DNA of 64,000 nt. Origin: Scleropages formosus. Lineage: Eukaryota; Chordata; Actinopteri; Osteoglossiformes; Osteoglossidae. The translations under genes and the position numbers were made by a program. Below the pieces are notes generated by a model, which did not search any database, was not told the DNA's origin, and saw only the letters and a program-made list of their open reading frames with translations. Of this stretch, positions 1-24,983 are shown piece by piece; the first letter of the stretch is position 1, and the number at the start of each line of letters is the position of its first letter. The stretch spans positions 17,914,707 through 17,978,706 of the forward strand of contig NC_041827.1 of the NCBI RefSeq assembly GCF_900964775.1, given 5' to 3'.

Positions 1-81
1 AAGATGGAGTTGCTACAAAAATATGCCAGTGAGACACTAATGGCTCAAAGTGAAGAAGCCAAAACACTTCTTGGGTTATAG
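1..81 (+). CDS. Possible 3'-terminal coding exon of an unidentified gene (5' part outside window)
   Basis: Frame 1 is open from the first base of the window to a TAG at 79-81 and encodes a charged, helix-like tail ending in EEAKTLLGL. The composition (many K, E, Q, A and L) is protein-like rather than repeat-like. An AT-rich stretch follows, with a poly-T run at about 293-317 and an AATAAA at 338-343 that could be its poly(A) signal. I do not recognise the protein. Twenty-six codons is short enough to occur by chance, so this is a tentative call resting on composition and on the plausible 3' UTR behind it. Confidence 0.35.
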   Translation, partial: KMELLQKYASETLMAQSEEAKTLLGL

Positions 82-337
82 GATCTTCTTGATGTGTGGC
101 ATAGGGATTAATAGATTTGTAAATACAGTATGTCTGTATGCATCACGTGTTGATAGTCCAAGTGACAGACATTTGCCTTTTTCGACAAGTGAGCTTGTTT
201 GTTAAATCTCCTTCTTGAAATTAAATTTGTACAGTTTTGGATAAACTGACCTGTTGGTCACATTTAACAGAAAATAATTGTAAATATCAAAGCTTTTTTT
301 TTTTTTTTTTTTTTTTTACAGAATGGCTTTGCTTCTT

Positions 338-343
338 AATAAA
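338..343 (+). promoter_or_regulatory. Poly(A) signal AATAAA, possible end of the upstream gene
   Basis: A canonical AATAAA about 260 bp after the candidate stop codon at 79-81. It is meaningful only if that upstream exon is real. Confidence 0.3.
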
Positions 344-676
344 ATATTTTCTAGAAAATGTTAAGAATGTGTACATTTTTTTAAATCAAATAAGTAAAAG
401 CACTGAGTGAGTTAAGTGTTGTCTTAGGCCATACAGCCGCATGGGCTGTTTCATCACCTGTACTTTGATCATCGGGACTAAATGAAATGTAAACATAAAA
501 AAAAGTGAATGGTCATTAATTTTTGTGAGGTTAAGCAGTGCTTTTTGAAGAGCGCACTGTGGTATTTTTTTACATCTAGAATGATGGATCGTTTTACAGC
601 TGTCATCCAGGCGCATCCAATGTGAAGTGTGAGGGCTGTGTGTGGCCCGCAAGGACATTTGTAAAATCAACGTTAC

Positions 677-735
677 ATTTATTCATTCAGCAGACGCTTT
701 ACTCGAAAACGATGTACATCTCTGAGAGTGATACA
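677..735 (-). repeat. Fragment of an interspersed repeat with the shared fish tail motif
   Basis: The stretch reads ATTTATTCATTCAGCAGACGC followed by a variant of TTTTCTCCAAAGC and then GATGTACATCTCTGAGAG. The same motif ends several repeat families in this window, and the bases after it resemble the long repeat at 47965-48580. The rest of 740-1500 is AT-rich and shows no gene that I can support. Confidence 0.55.
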
Positions 736-1479
736 AAGATTGCAACACTTTAACAGAAGGATGCTTACCATACTATGGTCTGCTTACTATGCTTACCATA
801 AGTTCTGTTCAATCACATTAATAGTTAAGCACACATAGGCACCTTTTAACACCTTTCACTACAGTATGGTACTCTACATATGAGGTGGGATTGAAAAGTT
901 CTAAGATGTATTTATTTCAATTAGTGTACATACCACACTGCACCTAAATAAAATGCAATAAAGCAATAAGATTTAGATTGTCAGTATAATTTTTACACGT
1001 GTGGCTCGGACCTGCTCACGGTAACGGTGGAGGTCCTGCAGTTAGTTCTACTGTTAGCTCTATTTCTCATGTGACATGTATGCTTTCTTTATGTGTCTAT
1101 TTAAAAGCTGCACATATATCCCACTGTTTAGGTGGTTACATGTCCACCTCTCTCTGAATATATATAAGGTTTAACTGGAGCTGCAATGATCTCACAAACC
1201 ACGGGCGATTTGTAATGTATAAAAGGTGTAACATATATGGTTAATGGTACAAAATGAATGGAAAGCGGTCATTTGAACATTTGAAATAAGGCTCCACATA
1301 GGCATGAAGATAAAGGTCTTGAATTGGAAGGTAGTTTCCTCTGGTGGATTTTGTTATGTGATAGCATGATGATGTTGCTCTACATGCTAATCTGGCTAAT
1401 AATTCAGGGACAATTTTATTGGAGAGGAAAAAAAAAAACATGTGAAGTAAAAAGGCTTGTTTCTCAAATCGTGTGAAAT

Positions 1480-1910
1480 TCATTGTCTAAAGCAACCGCG
1501 ACGCCGTTCGAAACATTCACTTTTTTCGTTCCCCACCACTCTGCGGGCAACAACAGCCCGTTTCTCCGCATCCACGTGTCCGTGACGCAATGCGTGCTCG
1601 CTCCCGGCGCTCTGGCGGACGTGCTGCCATAGCAACCGCACGGGCTCAACGTAGGAAGTGGTGCGATTAGTTTTTAAACGTCCTTCGTCCAATCAGGGCT
1701 CGGGCCGTCGCCTTAACCCGTCGCGCGCCGGCCTCTCGCCTCCTCCTCCTCCTCAGCGGCGGGCTTTGTGCCCCTGCGCGAGGCGGACCTCCAGCCGTGG
1801 CGTCATACGGTGCTTTGGGCCGCACAGCAGGAGACACAGTTATGGTGGGGTGAGCGAGCCGGCACACAAAGGACACCCTTTTCGGCGTTCGATCCAGGAA
1901 GCTGGCGGAG
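1480..1910 (+). promoter_or_regulatory. CpG-rich promoter and 5' UTR region of HDHD5
   Basis: Base composition changes sharply from the AT-rich DNA before about 1480 to GC- and CpG-rich sequence that runs through exon 1. No TATA box is evident. At about 1623-1636 the sequence GCTGCC-AT-AGCAAC resembles an RFX X-box, with a perfect right half and one mismatch on the left. The transcription start is not determined. Confidence 0.5.
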
Positions 1911-14382
<12,472 letters not shown>

Positions 14383-15559
14383 CTTTGAAAATCATCTCAA
14401 GATTGAGATGCATATGGTTTGAGGACTGTCATGGTTCAGAAAGTGGGGGGGGGGTGGTTATTTTAAGAACTTCACTACCGTCTTCATCCGAGAGCAAAAG
14501 AAGCCATGGGAGAAAATAACGCAAAGACCTGGACTTTGAAGGAACTTCATGGTTCGCGAGCAGTTCTGAAAAGATGCCTGTGCACTGCAAGGTGCAATTT
14601 TTAAATGCCTCCTGAGCAATTTAAACTTGTCTTAAAGACCTTGCCTGTTTTCCATAGTGTAGTTACAAACAAAACTCTAGAGACCTCAGAGTTCACAATT
14701 TTGTGACATCAATTACTTGTCAGGTAAGAAAGTCAACAAATGCTAGCAGTAACAAGAGTACTGATTTATATATTTTAAAATGACTAGTGTAATGGTTTAT
14801 TAGCTTTACCAGTACTGTGGTATGAACATAATCTTCCTTCCCATATCAATACCGTTCTTTTATCTGAACTTCTTAACCTTGGGATTTCTCTTTTACCTTG
14901 TGATTACTTCTGTGGTATTTTCTCAACCACTTAGAGCTGTTACAGGGTGTTTGGGGGAAAATAGTGATACACTGTACTGTACTGAATTTGTCGTGCTCAT
15001 AAATGAGGGCTGGATCTAATGTCTACTTTTATTTGTTCAGACCGACTGTCTTCCTTTTCTCCTGGATTCTGTGATAGAAATAGTTATGCTTTTGCATTCG
15101 TTCAGTTCCCCCCCCCATCAATTGTTTGTCCACTGCATGGAAGAATAGGGTATGAGGGAGGGCACAGTTGGCAGTGGATGCCCCTCTATCGGAGGGCAAT
15201 CACTGCCACACTTATTCACTTGTAAGGGGGCAGTTGAGGCAGGCTGAGTATAAAGCCCACACTTTCCTTTCTCCAGCCATTCCTCAGCTCCATGCAGGTG
15301 TTCAGAGGCAGTTGAGATTCTTTCCAGCATGTCCTGGGTCTGCCCCCTGTCCTCTTCCCACGGGGAGGTGCCCAGTATAACTCCAGTAGGAATATTACAT
15401 GCTAGAACCAGCTCAACTGACTCTTCACAATCAGTTCTCATTCTTAATTGTGCCACAGCATAGACAACTACATCTGTGCTAGAATGGTTTAGAGGATTGA
15501 AGAAAGGAAGGATTGTAATGGAGATAGTTTAAATAGTCAGGTAGACCTCACCAGGTCAT

Positions 15560-16010
15560 TTAGGATTACTCTTCCTCTGCCCCTCAACAAGGCAGACTTC
15601 ACCCCAGCCTATACTTCCTGTCTCTTACTGGACCTCCTGTACAAGTACTCCTTCTCCTACCTCACTTACTTCATTGCTTAAGAGCCTGGACATAATTGAC
15701 TCATGTGTCAAAGCCATAAGCAGATCCTACAGCTACATCCTGCATAACATCTGCAGGATCCACTCTTCTCACAACACAGTATGCACAGCTCCTGGTCCAA
15801 GCCATGATGATATCCTACCTGGACTGCTGCAAATCCCCCCTGGCTGGTCTTCTGGCCTTCACCATTGGACCTCTCCAGCAGATACAGGATGCTGTGGCGA
15901 GAGCTGTGCTTGACTTGCCAAAGTATTGCTACGTATCTCCTTTTCTCCTCTCTGCTGACTTGTATGGACTGGAATTTAGCCTGGCACCTAGTGATTCCAG
16001 GACAGGCTCT
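15560..16010 (+). mobile_element. L2-like LINE remnant, end of the reverse-transcriptase ORF
   Basis: In two adjoining frames the translation gives a decayed match to the C-terminal part of L2-type LINE polymerases. One part resembles the 'SRSYSYILHNICRIHSS' segment; the other reads MMISYLDCCKSPLAGL and then PLQQIQDAVARAVLDLPK. Family members usually read SRLDYCNSLLAGLP and RPLQ-IQNAAARLVF. Reading needs at least one frame change at about 15800, so the copy is dead. It lies between HDHD5 and RAB43, and nothing else of this LINE's upstream ORF is visible. Confidence 0.8.
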
Positions 16011-16369
16011 GGACCACCATAACCCCCAACAAGGATAAGCAGTTAATGAAAGTGAGCAAACAGATAAGTAGCTTAGTGCACAAACCTCACAGCGTAAGCT
16101 GCCTTGCACCAAGGTGTGAGCGAAATGTATTAATGAACACTGTGCTCAGGAGGTCTAAGTGGACACGCGAAACGCGCAGAAGCGACGACACGGATGGTGG
16201 AGGTGCCTTCCCCGCATCCCAGTTGCGCAGACCCACCGATCTGAGTGTCAGTAAACACTGCAAGGTCAGCTCACCTGCTGCAGACCTGCTTCACTTGCAA
16301 CAAGTTATGTTTAAAGGTTTCTGATTCCTGCAGAACAGCCAAAGCCAATAGACCAGAAAAATCAGTCAA

Positions 16370-18293
16370 TTTATTTCAGCACAAATAAAGAAAATAATTT
16401 AGTGTCAGTTTAATCAGAGTGTGTTCAGGCTACAAAGAAGGGGGGAGGGAAAAAAAAAAAGTGTTACACAGCTTAAAGGGTTTCTTTCCCCAAAAATGAT
16501 TACAGTTCAACTGGCATTAGTTTCTCAAACTAACCATAATCAGGTCTAATTGAGACTGAAAGGCACTCAATGGGGAAAAAAAAAAAAAATGGAATGCAGA
16601 AATGTTTCATAGAGCTATATCATTTCAAGTAAATTCAAGCATTTTGAAATCTCCATGTGTACAGTACCAAAATTATATGTAGCTATTGGATTTTACCATT
16701 TTATGAAAATATCAATTCTCACATCTGTCACTTCCACAGATGAGAATAGGAAAAACTACTGGAAAAAAGATTAATAAAAGCTACGACTGTGGTTACTACA
16801 GCAGGGAAAGTACAAAAGGGTTTTTCTGCACAGCTTTGTCTGCATTTCAAATCCCTGGATGTAGAAAACACTGCGTCCTGTGAAGGAAAACTGGATTCTG
16901 AATCCCCACCTCCGCATTTCACAGGTAACGGCCCTTGGAGCACAGACACGTGTACTGTACTGCACGGTAATCCACCTGAATAACACTTAATTCTTGTTTA
17001 GCGCAACGCTGCGCGATTTGGTTTCCTACGAAGCTTTTCGAGGCACAGCTCTGGGCAGTGATAAAATGTATAAAAATACACTTTGTGGAGGAAACTAGCC
17101 TGCTATGAATGCTTGCAGTCAAATGACTACAGAAAGAACTGCTGCGTTTGCATGCGACGTCTCTCCTCCAACAGCCAGGTCCAAGATGAACCTTCATTGC
17201 ACTGATTAAAAAAATAACTGCATTTCCATTAAAATCATAGTCACATTATTGTTAGGACATCAGGGAAAGAGAGAGGGGAAAAAAAAATTCCCCACATCCT
17301 TGAAGGTGGGGGGGGGGGGGGGGCACTGAACCTGTCCACATCTGTCCCAGTACAGCAGGGAGACCAGACACATGCCAGCTGGGATCACCGGGTGCGACCA
17401 GGAACCATCCCCCTGAACCCGGGTACCGTGTGGTCTGGGAGCTCCCGTTAAGGAAGGAGGCTGACTCGAAATGAGCTGCACCCCTCTGCCCCCCATGTCG
17501 AGAGGTCAAAGGTCATCCTAGTACTGTACTCATAAGGTGCTGCCATATTCTTGAAACGGCTTCAACGGAATGAGACAAGAGGGCAGAGAGCTGCCACTCG
17601 CATATAAAAACTGCCCTAAGAAAAATAATTATATTCTGCATATAACAAAAGCACTTAATATTCCAATACATCAACTACAAAAGTATTACTTAGTAAATGT
17701 TTTCATTGTCTGAAACTTACTGCTCAAAGTTATTAAAATATATTAAAAAAATTACATGGCAAACTAAAGCTAAACTAGAACAGCATCACACACAAACACA
17801 CTACTGCCGTCTTTTCGAATGTTACAAAAATGAGGAATCGGTATCACTTGGACAGGCCTCCTCTCAATCCACCTGGAGGAGGATGTGAGCAGCTTCACAA
17901 ACGAGTCCCTCACATACTGATCACGGTAATGCCACGTGGAAATTTGCGGGGGTTTGATTCAACGCTGAGACCCCCCCTTATTTCTAGAGAACCTTCAATT
18001 ATTGCTTTGCTCCCTCGTCTCCATGAAGCTGCTTGGCAAAACTGCGATTGTGCTTAACGCCACTTCCTTTCCGGCCCTTTAGCCGCTCCTCCTTCACGCC
18101 ACTTTGGCGAAGAGGCGCCTGCTGCTATGTCTTATTGCTGAAGCTCGTTCCCGGGACACCTCGATATAATAAAATCGTTAGAAAAATCTGGAACCGTACT
18201 ACGTACGATTTTGCCGCTAGACTCTAGGAAGGACGATATCCTAGAATAAGAGTCGTGATCCGGAGCTCCGTGGGGTGGACTGCAGAGCGACCG
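16370..18293 (-). other. Probable 3' UTR of RAB43
   Basis: From the RAB43 stop codon downward the DNA is free of recognised repeats until about 16.4 kb, apart from a G16 run at about 17307-17322. TTTATT at 16370-16375 is an AATAAA on the minus strand. The extent is inferred, since no transcript evidence is available. The HDHD5 and RAB43 transcripts would be convergent. Confidence 0.4.
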
Positions 18294-21200
18294 TCAACAG
18301 CCGCACCCCCAGCTCTCGGGCATCACATCCTTGCTGTTGAGCTTGAAGCTGTCGGTGACGTTCTCGCTGAAGATGGGTCCGCCGTGTCTCAGGATGAGCT
18401 CGGCTGCCATCTTGTTGAACGCCTCCTCCACGTTGCTCGAGTCCTTCGCCGATGTTTCTATAGCGTTCACAAACTCCAGCTCGTCGGCCAGCTTCTGGGC
18501 TTCCTCGAAGGGAACCTGGCGCATCTCGGACAAATCGGACTTGTTACCTGCCGAGAGGCGAGCTGACATTAGCAAAAGACACCGACCCCAAGGAGGCGTT
18601 ATGGGGTAAAACACGGAAGACAAGTGGCAGATTCCAAACTATCGTGTGTCTGGGGCTTTATATTAGAATTAATTCTCAATTTAACAAATTAGTTATCTCT
18701 TATAATGATTACCTGGGCCAGCAGGTGGCATAGTGGTTAAAGCCTTCACTGTGCACTTGAAGGACCTGGATTCAAGTCTCTGCCATACTACACCCGATCC
18801 ATGTACTTACCCTGAACTGATACTGGGGGGGGGGGGGGGGGGGAGTACCCAGCTCTATGAATGGGTAAACTGGTGTAAGAACCTGAAAATTTTAGGCAGT
18901 GTATACAGGTGTCCCTTGACATGCAACGGAGTTCTGTCCCAGCAACAAGCTAAAAATCCCATGTACTTTATTACTTAAGCCATAAATATAAACTAACACA
19001 TGAATGGTAATGTGGCGTTGGTATATTTTTTCGCCACTAAATTTCCACAGTATTAATGTTAAAATACTAATACAGAAGCACAATACATATAAAGTATTAA
19101 TTGTATTTTCATGCTGCACTAATTCTCACATTTCTACATAGTTTCTTTTGCTTTTTCCTTTTCTGCATCACCAGAATACTCATGCTTTTGCCTTAAAAAA
19201 CTAACACAAAGGGAATGAAACTAAACGTTCTGTAAATAAGTGTCAGACAGACACGCGGACAGCCCATAAGAAATACAGTGCACTGTGCAAGCAACCACCC
19301 GACTGCAAGCCATCGTACAGCAGATGGAGTGGTCAGTGTTAGATAAGACCAAACATGAAGACTGGAAAATACGTATAAGAATAATGGTACAGTCATAAGT
19401 GTGGGTTGAGGACCACCTGTACTATTTACATTTATTTAGCAGATGCTTTTCTCCAAAGCGACTTCCAATGAACTCTATGTAGTGTTATCAGCCCACACAC
19501 CTTATCCACCAAGGTGACTTACACTGGGTCACTCATCCATACATTTACACATATTTGTGCAGTAAAATGGACGTTTCCTGACATCCAAGTGAATACATTC
19601 AAATTCACTTTATGACTGAAAAAGAAGGATTGATGGGGGGGGGGGGGAGGGATCAAATGCCAAAGAAAGGGCCTCCCAAGGTTCCAGTTTAGGAAACTGT
19701 TCCAAAGTGACACCAACGTAGCTCTTCCCCAAGAGTTGAAGACGGGGGTGCAGAAATCAACACACATCCACATTGTTTGAAACCGCTTGTCCCAAGTGGG
19801 GTCACGGTGAACCAGAGCCTGACTTGGCGACACAGGGCACGAGGCTGGAGGGGAAGGGGACACACCCAGGATGGGACGCCAGTCCGTCGCAGGACACCCC
19901 AAGCGGGACTCAAACCCCAGACCCACTAGAGAGAAGGACCCGGTCAAACCTGCTGCACCACTGCACCCCTTTCAACAAACACATCAATACAAAAACAGAG
20001 GTAGAAAACATGACTTCACAGCACAGTGTCACTGAAGATAAGTGAAACCACGTGACTTTATTGAGCGCAACAATTGACTACCTTACAGAACCATCAAGGC
20101 AGACATGCAGAGTCCAACCTCCAAAGTGCTGACGCTCACCTATCAGAAGAGGCACAATGCTGGAGCCACCGTACTTCTTCACGTCCTCCATCCACTTGGG
20201 CACGGACGCAAACGAGGACCTCTTGGTGATGTCGTAGGCGATGATGGCACCGTTGCTGCTGCGGTAGTAGCTCTGTGTGATGGTGCGGAAGCGTTCCTGC
20301 CCCGCTGTGTCCCATATCTGCAGCTGAGTGACACAGAAGACAGTCACACGGTCATCGAGAGCCTGGTGCTACCTGGACCACCAATCCCGGGCGCCGGGAC
20401 ACGCTCCAAACTGCCAAAACCTGCAGTCGGAGTCGCTCCTTTCACTTCCTTTGGTTGTTAAGCAGCTTGTAGCAGCTCCCAACACCCAACCCCCTCCCCC
20501 TCGGCCAGGTTCTCTTTCATTGCAGCAGGACAGGTTGGATGCCCAACAGCAGAGTCACTCTTGGGACTTGCCAATCTCAGGCATGTGTTATTAATAAGAA
20601 CTCATTACCCAGCAACTAGACCCGAACACCTCTGATCACACTTTAAAAAGACGACGAACTGTTCTTATCAAGAATGCATACAGCGATTGGGGCATCGACC
20701 AGAGAGGGGTAGCAAAAATCAGTGCAAAATTTCACTGATACTACAAGACAAACATCTGGAGCGTCAACAGCGGGTGCCATGGGGGTTAAAGCTGTTCCTC
20801 TGTAGTCTCAAATCTGTTGGTTCAAATCCCACCTCCCACCGTAGTACCCTGGATTAAGGTACTTACCCTGAAACACCACAGGAAGAATACCCTACTGTAT
20901 AATGGGTGAAGCGGTTCAAAATTGATTTTCCACCACCGTACGACACCTTGGACTAATGTGTCCTCAAAGAAAGGCTATCAATAATAATTTTGAATGCACA
21001 GTAAATTAATACAGCTGTACTATGAACATGACAGTGAACAACACAGCAGTCTGGTTCAGTTCAGGTCACAGTGACACTGCGCCACCATAAATAAAATAAA
21101 GGCTTCGTTTTTATTGGCAATAGAATCTAAATTAAAAACCCACAAAGCTGATTAAAAGAAATAAACACAAAAACAGTAAAATCAGATACATTGATTGAAC

Positions 21201-21465
21201 TTGACGCAATAAAACAGCCATGGAGAATGTAACCGTTTCTGAAAAAAACTGAGATCCTTGCTGCAACCCAAGTTATCAAATAAAATAACGGTCCGATGAT
21301 TCTCAGTTCGAACTCAGTTTCAGTTACAATCACAATGAATGATGTGGCTGAAAACGTGATGTTTTTACTGCTGTGAGGTTTTCTTTTCTTCTTTGCCGCA
21401 GTTGCACAATAACGTGTGCGTGTTTTTTTTTTTGTTGGGGGGGGAAGAAGGAGAAAGGGGAGAAG

Positions 21466-21502
<37 letters not shown>

Positions 21503-22103
21503 CACAGAAACGTGAGATACCGGACGAAAAGATCGCGAAATGAGTCACCGGCGGTGACTCGACAAACCGGGGAAAAATTAACAGGACGAAACTGCAACAC
21601 TACAAGCAGTTGGGAAACTTTAAATTAATGATACACGGCGGGGCCCCGGTCTCACTTCGAAGAGTAAAGACATTTTTTTTTTAAATTATTTAAACTCCGA
21701 GGGTCGTCCGTCGCCCCCGAAATGAGCACCGTTAACTTTTTAGAAACTTTCCAAGAGAAATCGTATCGAACGGCGCCGCCTGCGCTCCTTCACGTTCAGC
21801 CGCACTCCACTCGCACGCGCCGCAGCTTCCGCTAACCGCGCGCAGCTAAACAATGACTCATCTCGAGCTTACTCTGCATTTTAAAGCGAGTAAAGTGATT
21901 TTTTGGTGAAGTACCTTGACCCGTTTGCCGTGGATGTCCACCGTCTTCATGGTGAAGTCCACCCCGATCGTGTTGCCCTGCCTCTCGATGAAAATGCCGG
22001 TCTTGAAGCGCTGCACCACGCAGGTCTTCCCCACACCCACGTCGCCCACCAGAACTATTTTAAATATAAAATCGTACTTATCGTCCGAGTCGCGCAGAGC
22101 CAT
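18294..22103 (-). CDS. rab43: RAB43: small GTPase of the Rab family, 3 coding exons
   Basis: Exons on the minus strand: 22103-21915 (ATG at 22103-22101), 20323-20140 and 18547-18294 (TGA). GT-AG borders and phases agree, giving 208 aa. G-box motifs are intact: P-loop GDVGVGKT (20-27), effector-loop Thr45 in NTIGVDF, WDTAGQE (67-73), NKSD (126-129) and ETSAK (154-158). The last three residues are CGC (206-208), the double-geranylgeranylation signal. Segments [18 protein letters not shown] and the WGCGC end identify RAB43 rather than RAB19 or RAB30. Human RAB43 acts at the Golgi and in ER-Golgi and retrograde transport. The start ATG lies in a CpG-rich block; a further in-frame ATG-free stretch upstream is likely 5' UTR. 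HDHD5 converges on it from the other side. Nothing suggests decay. Confidence 0.96.
18714..18885 (+). repeat. SINE family B copy with internal poly-G run
   Basis: Head GGGCCAGCAGGTGGCATAGTG, box B GGATTCAAGTC, then TTACCCTGAACTGATACTG. After that come about 18 consecutive G residues (18825-18842), followed by TACCCAGCTCTATGAATGGG. The G run replaces the usual AGTAAAAAT segment. RAB43 intron 2. Confidence 0.7.
19426..19545 (-). repeat. Family D repeat, 3' part only
   Basis: TTTACATTTATTTAGCAGATGC, then CTCCAAAGCGACTTCCAATG, AACTCTATGTAGTGTTATCA and CCCACACACCTTATCCACC match the complement of the family D copy at 56100-56453. The tRNA-like 5' part is absent. RAB43 intron 2. Confidence 0.75.
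19769..19970 (-). repeat. SINE family A copy, no microsatellite tail
   Basis: Minus-strand body with GAAACCGCTTGTCCCAAGTG at its 3' end and the box B complement GACTCAAACCCC. Flanks ATCAACACACATC (about 19756) and TTCAACAAACACATC (19971) may be a decayed target-site duplication. RAB43 intron 2. Confidence 0.85.
20769..20965 (+). repeat. SINE family B copy, diverged
   Basis: Head CAGCGGGTGCCATGGGGGTT, box B GGTTCAAATCCCACC, then AAGGTACTTACCCTGAAAC and CTGTATAATGGGTGAAGC. The tail is degraded. RAB43 intron 1. Confidence 0.65.
21418..21500. repeat. Homopolymer tract (T, G, then about 36 A)
   Basis: T11 is followed by TTGGGGGGGGAAG, a purine-rich stretch, and a run of more than 30 A from about 21466 to 21500. 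It lies in RAB43 intron 1 and produces spurious poly-Lys and poly-Phe reading frames. Confidence 0.85.
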
Positions 22104-22375
22104 GTCTATGTGTGCGGGACCCTCCAGCCGGCCGCGAGATTCTCGTGGCCAAGCACGACGTGGAAAAAAGCAGCTCCTCAACACGGAAGAAACGCGTAAA
22201 TACAGGGGGGTGGAGGGCCCTACCTTGTGGTGTCCCTGGTGCGCCTGATTCGGTTTTCAAGCGTGGCAAATAGAGCGTTTCCACATAGGTGTCCATTGGT
22301 GTGCCAGAAGGAAGGACCCCTTTCTCCGTTTGTTACGCAGAGTTAAAGTGTACAGGATGGACCGCATCACAGTTT

Positions 22376-22650
22376 TATTACATTGTTCGCTTAGCTGACA
22401 GTTTTCTCCAAAGCAACTTACAATTGTTATTTATTTATTTATTTATTTATTTAGATTTTCTCCTGAATAATCTACGGTGTTACAGTTACAGTGATTAACC
22501 CATTTACAGCTGGGTAAATTGTTTACTAATTGTATCTATTCAGGGTGAGTATCTTGATTGAGAGTACTTACTGCTGGAGTTGGGATTCAGACCTATGACC
22601 TTCGACACCAGAGGCAGCAGTTCTAACCACGGCATTACCTGCTCCTCCAG
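22376..22650 (-). repeat. SINE family B copy carrying an insertion with a (TTTA)n repeat
   Basis: On the plus strand it reads TTCGCTTAGCTGACAGTTTTC, CAAAGCAACTTACAATTG, then (TTTA)6 at 22427-22452 and about 45 bp of foreign sequence. It resumes with AACCCATTTACAGCTGGGTA and ends in the head complement (TTCTAACCACGGCATTACC). Located upstream of the RAB43 promoter. Confidence 0.7.
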
Positions 22651-22948
22651 TTTTCAAGAGCGGAAAATGACTTTACACGATACTAATTGTAGCTGATGTG
22701 TGACATGAACTCCAAGTTGTTGATAAAGAAGACAGATTTAGAGAAACAGAATGACTGTTAGTTCCATAACTATCAGGCCTGCAGGGTTTTCCTCATGGGG
22801 GCCTGGAACATCTGGGGCCCTGGATGGTGGGTGTCCAAGACAGTCTTGCTTTTACTCTGGCTCTCTTTCACAAGTCTCATATTCCTTTAAAATGGAACAG
22901 TAGTTGAGAATTTTAAGCAGGCAGGAGCAATGCATCCACCAACTGATG

Positions 22949-23283
22949 TGGGCAGCAGGTAATAAATAGTGTTTAGGGTCACTGCCTTGAAATCAGGAGG
23001 TTGTGGGCTCGAAGCCCTGCTCCTACTGCGGTACCTTTAATCAAGATATTCCTCTAAAGTGGTACAGTGAGAATGCTGTTCTGTGAATATTTATTCATTT
23101 AGCTGATGGTTTTCACCAACACAACTTATAATTATTTACCCATTTACACAGCAAGGTAATTTTACTGGAGCAATTCAGGGTAAGTACTTTGCTCAAGAAT
23201 ACTACAGCTGGAGGTAGTAATCAAATCTATGACCTTTGGGTCCAAAGGCAATAGCTCTAACCACTATGCTAGCAGCTGACCCC
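22949..23283. repeat. Two family B SINE copies, back to back in opposite orientation
   Basis: A + copy (head GGGCAGCAGGTAATAAATAG, truncated at about 23080) is followed directly by a minus copy at 23086-23283. The second reads TTTATTCATTTAGCTGATGG through CAATTCAGGGTAAGTACTTT to the head complement CTAACCACTATGCTAGCAGC. The pair forms an imperfect inverted repeat that could fold. Confidence 0.75.
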
Positions 23284-23331
23284 AACAGATCGGGTGTATG
23301 AGCAGGTAAATGGGTAAAGTGTATAAGTTGC

Positions 23332-23545
23332 GGGGGGCGCGGGGGCGCGGTGGCGCAGTGGGTTGGACTAGGTCCTGCTCTCCGGTGGGTCTGGGGTTCG
23401 AGTCCCGCTTGGGGTGCCTTGCGACGGACTGGCGTCCCATCCTGGGTGTGTCCCCTCCCCCTCCGGCCTTACGCCCTGCGTTGCCAGGTAGGCTCCGGCT
23501 CCCCGCGACCCCGTATGGGACAAGCGGTTCAGAAAATGTGTGTGT
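23332..23545 (+). repeat. SINE family A copy with perfect target-site duplication
   Basis: Head GGGCGCGGTGGCGCAGTGGG, box B GGTTCGAGTCCC, complete body and a TG tail. GTGTATAAGTTGC flanks it at 23319-23331 and 23546-23558. It differs little from the copies at 6504 and 25347, suggesting they belong to one young subfamily. Confidence 0.93.
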
Positions 23546-24983
23546 GTGTATAAGTTGCTTCGGTCAAAGGCTTTGGCCGAATATGAGTTATTGATGAAAA
23601 TGATCGAATGTGTGTGACATGAGTGGCTCATCGGTGTTTAGTGCGACAGGAGACACCATGCGCCATCACTATCGAGTTTGTGGCTCCCAGCTCCCTGATG
23701 AGGAGGTACACAGCTGTGTGGACATGGCTTGGTGCTCGTGGAAAGCAGCTGGAATGTGATAAAGAACTCGGGTAGGTTGGGGGTTGCGAAAGTTCCAGTA
23801 GCCGAGGACCCTTTGTGCTTCTAATGTGCACTAGAAGTCGCTGAGCTTGTTATGCAGAGATGCTCCGCATTTGCCCTCCGGGACCTCTTTTTGTAGATAA
23901 TGATGGCGCAAGGGCCCATTCACACTGTGGGACTCATTTTACATTTACATTTATTCAGTTTAGCAGCGGCCTTTGTGCAAAGCCACTTTCAATGGAGGTA
24001 CTCGATAGCCAGGCGTGGTAAAGGGTGCGGCAAGGGCACCGCACATGCCTAAAATTAAATGACACTTAAAAATTAACCTTATAGCGGTTGAATACAAGGT
24101 AAAGATTAACAAAGAAGTACCTCTCAGAATAAAGATCACAATTAAAATTAAAACAGTGGAATCCGTGCATTTATCTAGGTACATTTCTATATTTCCATTT
24201 ATACGCTTTTAACTTGGTAATTGCCACTATAATTAATTAGAATCTTTCTATCTGGAAGATTGTTTTTGTATTAAATGGGGTCATGCATTGTGCTTTCTGT
24301 ACTGGACAATGTATGGCTTTTATACTTTGCAAACCTCAAATTAAATCAATAAATTACGGTGTAATCCGTAGCAGCAAGTATTAATATTTATTAAATTAGC
24401 AGAGCCTTTTTAATGGAGACCTACAATTATTATTAGCTTGAATTTAGCAGATTTCTTTGTGCAAGTGCCCTACAGGAGTAGCAGTTCTGTAGTGAACTAC
24501 CTACATTCATGCATCTATTTATTCAACTGAGCCGTGTAACACGCACACTCGGGGTCATCTCAGATTCACGTCTAAACACAGTACAGGAGCCTGGTAGATA
24601 CCATGGTACAGCACAGCACAGCACATGTACCAGAGGATTCCAGATGTGGAAGACAAGTACAGGTCCATGACTAAAATGCAGTAAGACAGAATCAAATATT
24701 TTCTTCATAGCGAATGTAAATGCAATAGAACTGTTGTCCTCATGACTGATTGGGTTATTTTTCTTTGGAACTAGAACAAGAATTGATGATATGAAGCAAG
24801 TGTGAACAATGTGCTAAAACTGACTGCGCAAACATTGCTTGGGTCATCTCATGTTTAGCGGTGAAGTTTTTTGTGGTTTATAAAGTTCAGCCCTTCTGTT
24901 TGTCTCCAACCTTCTATCAGTCTGTTTTTTACCCCAAAGTGGGATTTCCTACCCAAGAACAGCAGGGAACTTCCCCTCCCTTA

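Noticed and set aside
15118-15456. 112-codon minus-strand frame between HDHD5 and RAB43
   Set aside because: No recognisable domain, no splice sites, and it adjoins LINE debris.
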